A DNA stretch of 64,000 bases from Enterobacter asburiae (GTDB lineage: Bacteria > Pseudomonadota > Gammaproteobacteria > Enterobacterales > Enterobacteriaceae). This document shows positions 7,947-17,785 of this stretch, piece after piece. The notes under the pieces are model-generated. The model had not been told where the DNA came from, did no database searches, and saw only the letters and a list, made by a program, of their open reading frames with translations. The number at the start of each line of letters is the position of its first letter. Position 1 is the first letter of the stretch. The translations under genes and the position numbers were made by a program. The stretch is taken from the NCBI GenBank assembly GCA_011754535.1, contig JAAQVN010000002.1, positions 47,007 to 111,006 of the forward strand, read 5' to 3'.

Positions 7947-9278
7947 TTAAAGCTGGCTGACAGCACCTTTACTGAAGGCGCGGTAACGGTTGAGTGGGAT
8001 CGGACCTGAGACTGGGTAACAGGGGCCCGTTCGGTTGCCTTCAAATTCAACATGCAGCTTGTTATCAAACAGTCCCCACAGCAACAGTACATGTTCTCCT
8101 GCCAGATCGGGATCCACTTCATATGCCGTTCCCTCCACCATTATTCTGGCATCAATACCCACTTTACGGCGTTCAGGCTCCCGGGCAAAATGACAGAACC
8201 GCTCCCAGCTGCACATTTCACGGATCCCTTCTTCAGGGAGGTTGAGCAGCCAGGCCTCCCGGCGTGAATGCGGCTGTGAGCGATGAGGCTGGTCATTGTA
8301 GTGAAGAATATATCGCAGCAGCCATTCATTAGCCTGCTGCTCAGTTTCCGGTTTATGAAAATGGTACAGTGTTTCATGAGCTTCCTTGACGGTGCGGAAG
8401 GGACGTTCCACTTTACCTTTCGAACGGGCGGTCACCCGTTCACCATCCTTCCCGGCGGGTAGATGCGTCTGCCAGTCCACGCCCAGAGACAGCATGACAT
8501 CCTGGAATATGCGGTTTTTGGCCACAGGACCGTTGTCCAGGTAAAGCATTTTTGGCCTGCCCTGCAGGGGAAAAGCGGGATCGACTTTTGGTGCCATGGC
8601 GGCATAAAGGAATCGCAGGGCAGATTCTGCATCTTCACCATAAACACAGTGGTACTCCTGGTATGCAACACCACTACGGTCATCGACAACACTGAACAGC
8701 ATCAGTGTGGGCTCACCTTTTGTAGGATCAATCCATTCGGGGGCATCAATATGTTTCAGGTCAGAGGGTGACATATCAAACTGCCAGCAATCATTACTGT
8801 GTTCGGCCTGAAAACGAACCGCTGGCGGCGGGCGATGTAACCGGGGCTGGTCCAGGTGCCAGCCGGAAAGCCAGCGATTAAAGGTGCTGCGGGTCAGGAC
8901 ACCTTTTGGAGCCTGAAAATGCCCCTGTTCAGTATCAACACCGTAATCCTCCAGTAATTCAATCGCCCGGCGGGTGGAAAGATGGCGGCCTTTTTTGTTG
9001 GTGGTGCGAAATTTAAGTGCAACGACCAGTTCACAGTAACGTTCCATATCCTTGCAGGGGAGTACCCGTGGCTGCCCATGGTCCTGCCGGTGAACCGGGC
9101 GGGGTTTTAGCAAATCATTGAGCGCCCGGTACACAGATGTGGTGGAGAGTCCATATAATGCAGAGACTGCAGCAATCTGCGATGCCCGTTCAGGGCTTTT
9201 GGGTGACAGACGTTCCAGCCGCTGGCGCAGCTGTAACAAAGCTTCAGCCGGAATGCTTTTACGCCATCCTGGTGGCAT
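7947..9278 (-). CDS. DDE (rve-type) transposase, IS481-like
   Basis: This 443-residue transposase has an N-terminal helix-turn-helix region (ASQIAAVSALYGLSTTSVYR), an integrase core with CWQFDMSP, MLYLDNGPVAKN and KGKVERPFRTVKE supplying the D-D-E residues, and a C-terminal small-barrel segment (MVEGTAYEVDPDL). It appears intact. Its ATG overlaps the last 20 bp of a decayed resolvase gene in another frame, so the two formed one mobile unit. I call it IS481-like from the core; a more precise element name needs database comparison. Confidence 0.82.
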   Translation of the reverse strand: MPPGWRKSIPAEALLQLRQRLERLSPKSPERASQIAAVSALYGLSTTSVYRALNDLLKPRPVHRQDHGQPRVLPCKDMERYCELVVALKFRTTNKKGRHLSTRRAIELLEDYGVDTEQGHFQAPKGVLTRSTFNRWLSGWHLDQPRLHRPPPAVRFQAEHSNDCWQFDMSPSDLKHIDAPEWIDPTKGEPTLMLFSVVDDRSGVAYQEYHCVYGEDAESALRFLYAAMAPKVDPAFPLQGRPKMLYLDNGPVAKNRIFQDVMLSLGVDWQTHLPAGKDGERVTARSKGKVERPFRTVKEAHETLYHFHKPETEQQANEWLLRYILHYNDQPHRSQPHSRREAWLLNLPEEGIREMCSWERFCHFAREPERRKVGIDARIMVEGTAYEVDPDLAGEHVLLLWGLFDNKLHVEFEGNRTGPCYPVSGPIPLNRYRAFSKGAVSQL

Positions 9279-9833
9279 CCTGACCCGCCTTGTTCAGATA
9301 GTTATACAGCGTTGATTTGGAGATCACCATCATGTTGCAGATTTCCTCGATGGTATGATTACGCTCCTAGTGTAACTTCAGCACCAGCGCTTTCTTTGTG
9401 GGGCTGAGCAACGCAGGCCGTCCGCCCTGACGCCCCCGCTTGCGGGCAGCCGAAAGCCCGGCCGGCCTGCGTTCGCGTACCAGATTACGCTCAAGCTCGG
9501 CCAGCGCGCCAAAAAGGTGTAAAACCAGGCGGCCGCCGCTGGAAGTTGTGTCGATATTTTCCTGAAGACTGCGGATGCCCACCTGCAACCCGTCCAGCCG
9601 TTCGACCAGTTGCAGCAGATTTTTAAGGGAACGCTCAGACGATCCAGTCACCAGATAACGACAGTATCGCCGGGCCGGAGCGAACCTATCAGTCTGGCCA
9701 ATCCTTCGCGTTCAGCCTGTGCACCAGTGACTTTATCTTCAAAAATACGTTCACAACCTGCCTGCGCCAGTGCATCACGCTGGAGATCGAGATGCTGGTC
9801 GTCAGTGGAAACCCGCGCGTATCCAATCAACAT
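9259..9833 (-). pseudogene. Tn3-type serine resolvase, inactivated
   Basis: The N-terminal catalytic part (MLIGYARVSTDDQHLDLQ, with Ser9 in ARVST) and the C-terminal helix-turn-helix (HTIEEICNMMVISKSTLYNY) are both recognisable. The gene is broken in three ways: a TGA replaces the Arg codon in the VVIWRLDR motif, one base is missing a few codons later (LS-RSLK), and a TAG replaces Gln in KLHQER. The product overlaps the start of the adjacent transposase. The catalytic Ser survives only in a peptide too short to work. Confidence 0.85.
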
Positions 9834-9905
9834 GGTCTGTATTCCAGTAAGCCATCAGATTTAAGTATAGATGGAAAGTGAATGATGGAATGAGAAAGTG
9901 TAATC

Positions 9906-9968
9906 CAGTAGTGCAGGTTACAGACCGATCATGAAAGCGGTTATCCCGGGTGCATAAAACGGTCGTTT
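9906..9968 (+). repeat. 63-bp segment, inverted copy at 34798-34860
   Basis: Starts CAGTAGTGCAGGTTACAGAC and ends AAACGGTCGTTT. The reverse complement occurs at 34798-34860 with two mismatches by eye. Similarity stops sharply at both ends. It lies between the resolvase and the ABC operon. Confidence 0.7.
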
Positions 9969-10071
9969 ACTGCACGCTCTGAAAAGTGATTTTTATTGAT
10001 TGTGTGATATTTAACCAATACATTACCTTACTTAAATTATACGATGCCATCTATAGAGAAAGGAAACAGCT

Positions 10072-11097
10072 ATGAAATTTGTTCTGAAGGGAATCCTGGC
10101 GGGGTTATTACTGTTCAGCCTTCACGCCGTATCTTCTGCCCTGCCACTGGAGAAACCGCGGCTCACTATTGCAGTTGGAGGGAAAAGCGTTTTATACAAT
10201 CTGCCGCTGACGATTGCAGAGCGGAAAGGCTATTTTAAAGAGGCTGGTTTACAGGTTGATATTGCGGATTTCGCTGGCGGTGGGAAAGCGTTACAGGCAC
10301 TGATTGGCGGAAGTGCTGATGTAGTCAGTGGAGCCTATGAGCATACAATTACCTTACAGAATAAAAATCAATATATTACCGCGTTTATAATGACCGGGCA
10401 GGCACCGCAAATTGTGGTAGCTGTGTCACGGAAAACCATGCCGTATTATCATCAGATTAGCGATCTGAAAGGTAAAAGAATCGGGATAAGCGCACCGGGA
10501 TCCTCCACCAATATGGTGGCAAATGTAGTGCTTGCCCGGGCGGGGCTGAAACCGGGTGATGTTTCCTTCATTGGTGTCGGTACCACCGCTGGCGCAGTGG
10601 ACGCTCTGCGTTCCGGACGTATTGATGCCATCGCCAATACGGAACCGGTTATCTCTCTGCTTGAGAAAAGTAACGACATTATTATTGTCGCTGATACACG
10701 TACAAAAGCCGGTACAGAAGCCATTTTTGGGGGACCAATGCCTGCTGGCTCACTGTACGCCAAAGAGTCATTTCTGAAGAACAATCCGGCAACGATTCAG
10801 GCATTAACAACAGCGATGCTGAAAGCATTACGCTGGCTGAACACCGCTTCTCCTGAAGAGGTCGCTGCTGTGGTACCCGAAAATTATCTTCTCGGGGATC
10901 CGACCCTTTATAAAATGGCTTTTACCAATATACGTCCTGCCATCTCCCGGGATGGTCTGTTTACACCAGTAGCCACAAAAACAGCATTACATGCCCTTTC
11001 GACGTTCGATCCGTCTATTCAGCCTGAGCATATCGATCTATTACGAACATGGACTAATCGTTACGCGATTGAGGCACAGCGCAATGAACAGGAATGA
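10072..11097 (+). CDS. ABC importer substrate-binding protein (SsuA/TauA/NMT1 type)
   Basis: The 341-residue protein has an export signal (about residues 1-23) and a two-lobed NMT1/ThiY-type fold. Typical segments are PLTIAERKGYFKEAGL, GGGKALQALIGGSADV and DLKGKRIGISAPGSSTN. It would bind a small solute in the periplasm and pass it to the permease encoded two genes on. Family members bind sulfonates, taurine, nitrate, bicarbonate or thiamine precursors; the sequence does not tell which. AAAGGA precedes the ATG. It is the first gene of a tightly overlapping operon of three. Confidence 0.87.
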   Translation: MKFVLKGILAGLLLFSLHAVSSALPLEKPRLTIAVGGKSVLYNLPLTIAERKGYFKEAGLQVDIADFAGGGKALQALIGGSADVVSGAYEHTITLQNKNQYITAFIMTGQAPQIVVAVSRKTMPYYHQISDLKGKRIGISAPGSSTNMVANVVLARAGLKPGDVSFIGVGTTAGAVDALRSGRIDAIANTEPVISLLEKSNDIIIVADTRTKAGTEAIFGGPMPAGSLYAKESFLKNNPATIQALTTAMLKALRWLNTASPEEVAAVVPENYLLGDPTLYKMAFTNIRPAISRDGLFTPVATKTALHALSTFDPSIQPEHIDLLRTWTNRYAIEAQRNEQE

Positions 11098-11914
11098 CCC
11101 TTACAGTGAGACAGCAATGCAACTGCACGCTGTTTCATATTGTTATGGCCAGTCTCGTTCACAGACAGAAAGAACGGTACTGGCCGAAACCAGCCTGAAG
11201 ATTTCAGCCGGAGAGTTTGTCTCTCTGGTCGGGCCAACAGGATGTGGTAAATCCACATTGTTGAAGCTTTGCGCTGGCTTGCTCGCGCCTTCTTCCGGTC
11301 ATATTACGGTATTTGATAAACCGCTGGACGGTATTAATTCACACGCAGGCTATATGTTTCAGGATGAAGTATTACTGCCCTGGCTGACGGTTCTGGAAAA
11401 TGTGGTGCTGGGATTGGGGTATCACGGGATGCCTGCGACTGAATCTGATTCATTGGGCAGGTCATGGTTAACCCGTGTGGGGTTAAGTGTTGTTGCAGAT
11501 TATTATCCTTCGCAGCTGTCCGGAGGCATGCGTAAACGTGTGGCCTTGGCGCAAACCTTGATTCTTGATCCTGACATTATCCTGATGGATGAACCTTTTT
11601 CTTCGCTGGATATTCAAACCCGTCAGCTAATGGAAAATGAATTGCTCGCACTCTGGGAAAAAAAACGCAGTGCGGTACTGTTTATAACGCATGATCTAGA
11701 CGAGGCCATTGCCTTGGCCGATCGTGTTATTGTCCTTACGGCCGGGCCAGGCACACACCCAATAGGCGAATTTTCAGTTCCCCTGGTCCGCCCACGTGAT
11801 GTAACAGAAATTCGTACCCATCCAGAGTTTGTCGGACTACATAAGAATATCTGGAATGTACTTCGTGACGAAGTGCTGAAAAGTTACCAACATAATTTAT
11901 CCCATCATGAGTAA
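11084..11914 (+). CDS. ABC importer ATP-binding protein (SsuB/TauB type)
   Basis: This 276-residue ATPase shows Walker A GPTGCGKST, the Q-loop MFQDE, signature LSGGMRKR, Walker B IILMDEP and the switch HD in ITHDLDEA. The signature has Met where Gln or Glu is usual, a minor change. The chosen ATG overlaps the end of the binding-protein gene by 14 bp, and the 3' end overlaps the permease start by 8 bp, so the three are co-translated. It energises import of the ligand taken up by the 10072 product. Confidence 0.9.
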   Translation: MNRNDPYSETAMQLHAVSYCYGQSRSQTERTVLAETSLKISAGEFVSLVGPTGCGKSTLLKLCAGLLAPSSGHITVFDKPLDGINSHAGYMFQDEVLLPWLTVLENVVLGLGYHGMPATESDSLGRSWLTRVGLSVVADYYPSQLSGGMRKRVALAQTLILDPDIILMDEPFSSLDIQTRQLMENELLALWEKKRSAVLFITHDLDEAIALADRVIVLTAGPGTHPIGEFSVPLVRPRDVTEIRTHPEFVGLHKNIWNVLRDEVLKSYQHNLSHHE

Positions 11915-12743
11915 TAACAATTCCGAAATGAAACCAGCCTTGCTTGTGCTGGGTAAACTGTCTGTATTCTGCAGTGCGCTTGCCGTCTGGGAAGTGGTAT
12001 CGTGGGATCCACAGCTGGCGTTTTTCTTTGGTGATCCTCAGCGTGTGGTTATCACCCTCTGGCAATGGTTTACTGAAGGTGAGGGAGCTCTGGACATCGC
12101 CTGGGGTGACCATGTTCTCTGGTCGTTACATTTCCCGGCGCAAATTTATCCTCATCTCATTATTACACTCGCTGAAACCTTGTTGGCATTTATCATTGGT
12201 ACGGCGATGGGGATGGTGGCGGGACTTTTTCTGGGGATAAATCCGCTGTTATCTGCGATTTTCTCACCTTATATCAAAGCATTAAACTCGTTACCGCGTG
12301 TGATCCTCGCCCCCATCTTTGCTATGTGGTTTGGACTTGGTATCTGGTCAAAAGTGGCTTTTGCTATCACCCTGGTATTTTTTGTCGTCTTTTTTAACGT
12401 ATGGCAGGGGGTCCGTGACGTAAACTCTGTTCTGTTGGACAATGTCCGTATGCTGGGAGCAAATAAACGCCAACAACTAATGACTATTTACCTTCCATCC
12501 GCCACATCATGGGTATTTTCAAGTTTGCATATGGCTATCGGCCTGGCTTTCGTCGGTTCAGTTGTGGGGGAATATTTAGGCTCTTACCGGGGAATTGGAT
12601 ATTTAATCCTTCAGGCGGAAGGAAGTTTTGATATCAACACCATCCTTGCCGGAACGTTGTTACTTACCCTGTTTGCTCTGTTATTAGACTCCGGAATTAA
12701 TATTATTGAGTGCTATGCATTTAAATACAGGCAAGTTAAGTAA
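11907..12743 (+). CDS. ABC importer permease (SsuC/TauC type)
   Basis: The 278-residue inner-membrane protein has about six membrane segments of the binding-protein-dependent permease family. The cytoplasmic coupling loop that meets the ATPase is visible as MLGANKRQQLMTIYLPSA, a version of the EAA motif. It is the last gene of the importer operon. Some 50 bp after its stop a field of short repeats begins. The operon is complete with no decay, unlike most of its surroundings, which suggests recent acquisition or selection. Confidence 0.9.
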   Translation: MSNNNSEMKPALLVLGKLSVFCSALAVWEVVSWDPQLAFFFGDPQRVVITLWQWFTEGEGALDIAWGDHVLWSLHFPAQIYPHLIITLAETLLAFIIGTAMGMVAGLFLGINPLLSAIFSPYIKALNSLPRVILAPIFAMWFGLGIWSKVAFAITLVFFVVFFNVWQGVRDVNSVLLDNVRMLGANKRQQLMTIYLPSATSWVFSSLHMAIGLAFVGSVVGEYLGSYRGIGYLILQAEGSFDINTILAGTLLLTLFALLLDSGINIIECYAFKYRQVK

Positions 12744-12798
12744 TTTTATCGGATGTACAACATTTGCCAATGAAGCTGTTTCGGGGAATGAATTTTCA

Positions 12799-12960
12799 TT
12801 TGCAGCTAATGTGGGTCGGTGGAAATGGAATGCAGGTCGATACGGATAAATGCAGGTTCATTTGCAGGTATTGTGGGTTTGAGACCATCGCTGGTTGCAG
12901 TTAGTGTGGGCTGAAAACGTGGGGTAAATGCAGGTCGGGACGATTTCAAATGCAGGTCAC
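12799..12960 (+). repeat. Field of two interspersed short repeats
   Basis: Three 18-mers of type TTTGCAGSTAWTGTGGGT start at 12799, 12861 and 12894 (the last diverged). Four AATGCAGGT units start near 12829, 12848, 12926 and 12948. All face the same way. No rep gene lies nearby. The array could be initiator, partition or transposase binding sites. Confidence 0.55.
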
Positions 12961-13092
12961 TACAGGTAGGGAAGGGGACTAAACTCCCCCGGCACGGCTC
13001 CCTTAAGGAATGGCAATTCCGTTCACTACAAATACTGACGGTCCTCCGGCTGTTGTAATATAAGGTCGTCATTTTTTCAGAGTCCAGGACCG

Positions 13093-14043
13093 ATGAAGAA
13101 GAAACCCGGAACACCAACGCCCCATGACGCGACATTTCGCCAGTTCCTGGCGAACCCCGATGTGGCCCGCGACTTTATGCAGCTCCATCTTCCGGCGGAA
13201 TTGCAGGCATTATGCGATTTGAGTACGCTGAAACTTGAACCCGGTACCTTCGTTGAGAATGACTTACGTCAGTATGCCAGCGACATTCTCTGGAGCATGA
13301 AAACCACCACCGGCGATGATGGGTACATCCATCTGCTTCTGGAGCACCAGAGTTCGGCCGATAAAAATATGGCCTTTCGCCAGCTCAGATATGCTGTCGC
13401 CGCCATGCAACGTCATCTTGAAGCTGGTCATAAAAAACTGCCGCTGGTCATCCCGGTACTGTTTTACCACGGCAGCCGGAGTCCGTATCCGTTCTCCACT
13501 AACTGGCTGGATTGTTTCAGTAACCCGGAGCAGGCTGGAAAGGTGTACACGAACGGCTTCCCGCTGGTTGATGTCACCGTCATCGATGATGATGAGATAA
13601 TGAACCACCGACGGATGGCCGCACTGACCCTGCTGATGAAACATATCCGCCAGCGGGACATGATGGAACTACTGGACAGGCTGCCCCGGGTGATGGTGGA
13701 ATGGATTTCCCCCGAACAGGTGCGCGTTCTGATAAACTATATGGTAAATGCAGGCGAAGCGCCTGCACCTGAATTTATGCGGGCGCTGGCAGAGCGTCTG
13801 CCGCAACACGAGGATGAACTGATGACCATCGCACAACAGCTTGAACAGATAGGCGTTGAAAAGGGCATCAAGCTTGGTGAACAACGCGGCATCGAGAAAG
13901 GCCGCCATGAAGGCAAACTCGAGGGCAAACTCGAGGGAAAACTGGAAGTTGCGCACACCATGCTGCAGAACGGCATTGACCGTAATACCGTCATGAAAAT
14001 GACCGGTCTGACTGAAGACGACCTGGCGCAAATCCGCCACTAA
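13093..14043 (+). CDS. Rpn family recombination-promoting nuclease
   Basis: This complete 316-residue Rpn protein is closely related to the one at the left edge. It starts MKKKPGTPTPHDATFRQFLA. The nuclease region has SDILWSMKT followed by LLLEHQS, the probable catalytic Asp and Glu-x-Gln. After residue 250 it carries EKGI repeats and three tandem EGKL units encoded by near-identical 12-bp repeats (about 13912-13945), a slippage-prone tract. It ends LTEDDLAQIRH. The neighbouring minus-strand gene converges with a 4-bp stop overlap, as at the first copy. Confidence 0.9.
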   Translation: MKKKPGTPTPHDATFRQFLANPDVARDFMQLHLPAELQALCDLSTLKLEPGTFVENDLRQYASDILWSMKTTTGDDGYIHLLLEHQSSADKNMAFRQLRYAVAAMQRHLEAGHKKLPLVIPVLFYHGSRSPYPFSTNWLDCFSNPEQAGKVYTNGFPLVDVTVIDDDEIMNHRRMAALTLLMKHIRQRDMMELLDRLPRVMVEWISPEQVRVLINYMVNAGEAPAPEFMRALAERLPQHEDELMTIAQQLEQIGVEKGIKLGEQRGIEKGRHEGKLEGKLEGKLEVAHTMLQNGIDRNTVMKMTGLTEDDLAQIRH

Positions 14044-14326
14044 TAACCCTCTCCCGGCACTCCCTGTCTGACCATCAGCGTAAACTGGTGGGGCAGGGAG
14101 GCCCCATTCTCTGGCTCAGCCTGCCAGTCACAGCGGTTAAACAGCTTTACCACACCTGTCACGTTCCCCGTAAGACGCGCTGTCAGCGGATTTATCTGCC
14201 GCCCATCGTCGTCAAATGCCGCGTCGAGGTTAGTCCGCGAGAGATAACGCCACCATCCTGTCTGGCCAGCGCAAGCGCCACCAGTGCGCACCATGCCAGA
14301 TGGCCCGATTTTTCTGTCAGCGTCAT
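14040..14326 (-). pseudogene. Decayed small plasmid gene convergent with rpn (copy 2)
   Basis: The ATG at 14326 begins MTLTEKSGHLAWCALVALAL. After ARQDGG one base appears to be missing, and the frame must shift to continue YLSRTNLDAAFDDDGRQINP through to the stop at 14040. Copy 1 (905-1130) keeps the correct frame at this point (GIYLSRANLD), which supports the deletion. The ATG overlaps the stop of the coiled-coil gene upstream (ATGA), so the two were an operon. Function unknown. Confidence 0.55.
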
Positions 14327-14650
14327 GTCTTCTCCAACGAATCAAAAAACTGAAGTAATTCATCCAGCATAATCAGCACACGACGGCCAGTCTTACGGGG
14401 CGCTTCATCCCGAGTGTCTGGATTGTCATCACTGGCCACCGGTCTGTTTGTTGCCTGAAAGCGCCGCCATCAGTGACTGGTTCTGACGCTTCAGGGCTTC
14501 AGCCTCACCACGCAGTGCCGCGACAGTTTCTTTCTCTCCCATCGTCTCCAGACGGGCATCATCACGCTGGTTTTCCAGTTGTGTGCAGCGATCAGTCAGA
14601 CTGGCTATTTCACTGCTCATTCGCACCAGTTGCTCCGAGGAGGCTTTTTC
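14322..14650 (-). pseudogene. Coiled-coil protein relic
   Basis: The minus strand reads LVRMSSEIASLTDRCTQLEN and then EKETVAALRGEAEALKRQNQ, a heptad-like coiled coil. One frame stops after SGNKQTGGQ, while the adjacent frame continues NRPVASDDNPDTRDEAPRKT to LLQFFDSLEKT and stops exactly at the start of the next gene. An in-frame TAG lies upstream of the coil. It is probably a plasmid DNA-binding or stability protein broken by at least one frameshift and one nonsense change. Confidence 0.45.
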
Positions 14651-14811
14651 CTACGATTCCAGCCTTACGGTGGGGGCACAGTGATTTCACAGGAAGCAGG
14701 GGCTACGGGAAGACCGGATGATTTTCGGGAGTTCTGCCGGTAAAGGCGTTTATCCAGGTTTTTTGCGTTGATTCGTGGCGGCAAAGGCCAGGACAGACCG
14801 GCCTTCCTGAA

Positions 14812-14880
14812 GCGAACAGCAACAATCGCACCATCCGCCTGCCCCGCGATCCGGATTGTCAGCGGTATATAAAGGAATAA
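14812..14880 (+). pseudogene. vapB relic
   Basis: The frame reads NSNNRTIRLPRDPD, matching NGNNRAIRLPRDLD of VapB, and then loses similarity and stops. The N-terminal codons and the toxin gene are gone. Confidence 0.6.
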
Positions 14881-14883
14881 AAG

Positions 14884-15054
14884 ATGCCTCTGATCACGCG
14901 GCTTATGTTGCAAAACTTTAAAAAATTTCCGAAACTGGACCTACGCTTCACTAATAACCGTAACATTCTGGTTGGGAAAAATGATTCCGGTTCAGCACAT
15001 TCTCCGGGGTTCTGTCGCATTAAGGGCAGCGGGTTGATATGCACCTCTCTTTAA
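14884..15054 (+). pseudogene. OLD-family/AAA ATPase nuclease, N-terminal relic
   Basis: MPLITRLMLQNFKKFPKLDL leads to NILVGKNDSGSAHS. The first 36 codons look like the start of an OLD-type ATP-dependent endonuclease (N-terminal strand, then Walker A GKNDSGKS). The Walker A Lys-Ser is lost at the break, where GGGTTCTGTCGCATTAAGG (15007-15025) begins; an inverted copy of that 19-mer lies at 55159-55177 and resembles an IS6-type end. A good ribosome site (AAAGGA) remains. OLD nucleases are often phage-defence effectors. Confidence 0.55.
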
Positions 15055-15351
15055 TCGTTCTTGAATGACTCAGAGGCGTCTGTTAAATCTGTGGCGATTC
15101 ACGGATCGTATAGGTCCTCATTTGGAAAGCGACATCAATAGTACTGCAAGAAAACAAAGTTTTAGGAAAAAACCTAAGAAGCCAAACTAATTCTTCTCCG
15201 TGTTCATTTGATAAAATTGCTCCTTCTTATCCAAATAGAGTAGAGGACTTTCTGCATGTACTATGCAGGCATATTTTAAGTATGATAAAATAATTTCTTT
15301 TACCAATCCATTTAAAATATTAGAGATTCATCAAATTAGGAGTATTTGGAA
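15055..15351. other. AT-rich leader of the LacI-type gene
   Basis: No gene seen. The final 20 bp hold the ribosome site TTAGGAG used by the regulator at 15352. Confidence 0.4.
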
Positions 15352-16308
15352 ATGTCCAAACCGTCAATAAAAGATATAGCTAAAATAGCCGGCGTAACGG
15401 ATATAACGGTATCAAGAACATTTACATCCCCCGAAAAAGTAAAGAAAGATACAAGAGAAAAAATATTAAGAATTGCACAGGAACTAAATTACACTCCAAA
15501 TTTATCGGCCAGGAGTATTCGTTCATCCAAAAGCAAAATCATTGGATTGATTGCTGATGACATATTCAACCCGATTTATGCTTTTATAATCAAAGAACTG
15601 AATGCTATTGCAGAGAGGGAAGGTTATTCTGTCATGATATTTAATACTAACGGCTGTTTTTTTTCAGAGGAGACTGCTGTTAAAACATTAATATCATATA
15701 ATGCTGCTGGTGTTATTGTGTCTCCAATTAGCGACACCTTAACCAGTCAAGCGCATCTGGAAAAACTTATTGAATCAAATATTCAAGTCATTCAATTTGA
15801 TCGTCAGTTTTCTGAAAGATTACCGGGGGTTTTCATTGATAGCAATTATGCGGGAGAGCTAGTCGGTTCTCGTGCTACAGGGAATACTCTTATCGTGGGC
15901 GGCCCTCGTAATTCAATAATTACCCGCCAACGAATTAACGGTATACTACAAAAATTACCGGAGAATGCTATCCCGACTGTTGTTTATTCTGATTATCATT
16001 TTGAGAAGTGCTGTGAAATATTAAAAGAATTTAATAAATGCAATCAGATTAGGTTTGACTGTATAATAGGTGTTACAGGATTGATTTCATTAGCAATTAT
16101 ATCTGAATTAAACGTGAATTATGATGACGCAAAGTTAATATCGATTGATGAAATACCATTATCCAACATTTATGGGCTGCATTGTACTCATGTCAATCAT
16201 AATTATAAGGAATGGGCTCGTTTGGTTGCGGTAAATCTTTTTAACTCAATAAATAACAATGAGAATACATTTAGATTTTTTATAAGAGGTACTTTAAATG
16301 AAAAATAA
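15352..16308 (+). CDS. LacI/GalR family transcriptional regulator
   Basis: The protein begins MSKPSIKDIAKIAGVTDITV, the LacI helix-turn-helix, followed by a hinge helix (LSARSIRSSKSK) and a periplasmic-binding-like effector domain (IIGLIADDIFNPIYAFIIKE). ATG 15352 is nine bases after TTAGGAG and is preferred to the in-frame TTG at 15346. Length (318 aa) is slightly short for the family. It would bind a sugar-like effector and control nearby or remote catabolic genes, but no such operon is adjacent. The gene is AT-rich compared with the vapBC and integrase regions. Confidence 0.85.
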   Translation: MSKPSIKDIAKIAGVTDITVSRTFTSPEKVKKDTREKILRIAQELNYTPNLSARSIRSSKSKIIGLIADDIFNPIYAFIIKELNAIAEREGYSVMIFNTNGCFFSEETAVKTLISYNAAGVIVSPISDTLTSQAHLEKLIESNIQVIQFDRQFSERLPGVFIDSNYAGELVGSRATGNTLIVGGPRNSIITRQRINGILQKLPENAIPTVVYSDYHFEKCCEILKEFNKCNQIRFDCIIGVTGLISLAIISELNVNYDDAKLISIDEIPLSNIYGLHCTHVNHNYKEWARLVAVNLFNSINNNENTFRFFIRGTLNEK

Positions 16309-16667
16309 TTATAACTATCACGCAGTTATTGGGCAAGAGCGAAGATTTTCATTTTTAAAATATACTGTACAAATTACTGCAGGGTCATTGATACATACTG
16401 TGTATGTTTCCTTATGGCACCGTAGAAGCTAAGCTCGCCCACCTAAGGAACTATTAAGCATTTTCGTCTCAGAAGATTTAAAGCGAACGGAAGGAACATA
16501 ACGACCTTTCTCATGTGCCTTGTGGTAGCAGAGCACGCAGGTGACTTAAGTGCATTCTTTTAGAAGAATTTAAGCGTGATCACATTTGTAAAAGATGTTG
16601 ACGTCAACATTCCTGAGGTTTAAAAATGAAACGAACACATAGCCACTATCAATAGCGAGGATAACCC
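16309..16667. other. Non-coding stretch
   Basis: No frame or family could be supported between the regulator and the small gene at 16668. Confidence 0.4.
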
Positions 16668-16940
16668 ATGAATAACATTGTTGCTGAGAAGCTCTTCCTT
16701 AAGGAGAATGAAGGCGTACGTGTCACCTCCAATGATCTATGTGCAATTTTTCTTTTGAATGATTTTGAACTAAACTCGTTCATTTCTGCATTGAAGAGAG
16801 ATATGTTGACACCCATCTATCAATCGACACCTGTTGAAGTTTTTTCTCCTTGTTCAGAAATATGGAATGTCGTCATATGTTTTCAAGGAACAGCCAGGAA
16901 AATAAGGTTCAATATGGAAAGAATAGAATCCTTGAATTAG
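16668..16940 (+). CDS. Hypothetical protein, 90 aa
   Basis: The ATG follows GCGAGGATAACCC, a usable ribosome site. The product starts MNNIVAEKLFLKENEGVRVT and looks soluble, with a hydrophobic C-terminal strand (EIWNVVICFQG). I recognise no family. It may be a regulator-sized accessory protein. A 9-bp hairpin (AGGCACTCT/AGAGTGCCT, 16995-17018) lies 55 bp downstream but lacks a T-run. Confidence 0.5.
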   Translation: MNNIVAEKLFLKENEGVRVTSNDLCAIFLLNDFELNSFISALKRDMLTPIYQSTPVEVFSPCSEIWNVVICFQGTARKIRFNMERIESLN

Positions 16941-17109
16941 TTATTTTGCCTCATGCTACTGCTTGTAGGTGGCGTGGTATGTGGCTTTCCTGGAAGGCAC
17001 TCTAGAGACAGAGTGCCTGCTGGGATAAGGGATTTGTTTCTGTGTTTGCCCTGTTTTTCACATACCATCCGCAACTGCAGAGAATTGGATAAAGAGTAGC
17101 TAACGCAGC

Positions 17110-17600
<491 letters not shown>

Positions 17601-17785
17601 TAGTAATAAAGAGAATGGGGCTCAGTGCTCACATAAATCATTGATTATAAATGATTACCGCCATGCATTTAACATAATCTTTGTTAAACGCACTTAAGGC
17701 ATTGTATGCATGCGTATCGAACATAACATTTTAGATGTATCTATTCAGACCTGGATAATTATCGCTAAAAAGTTGAGTGGATGTT

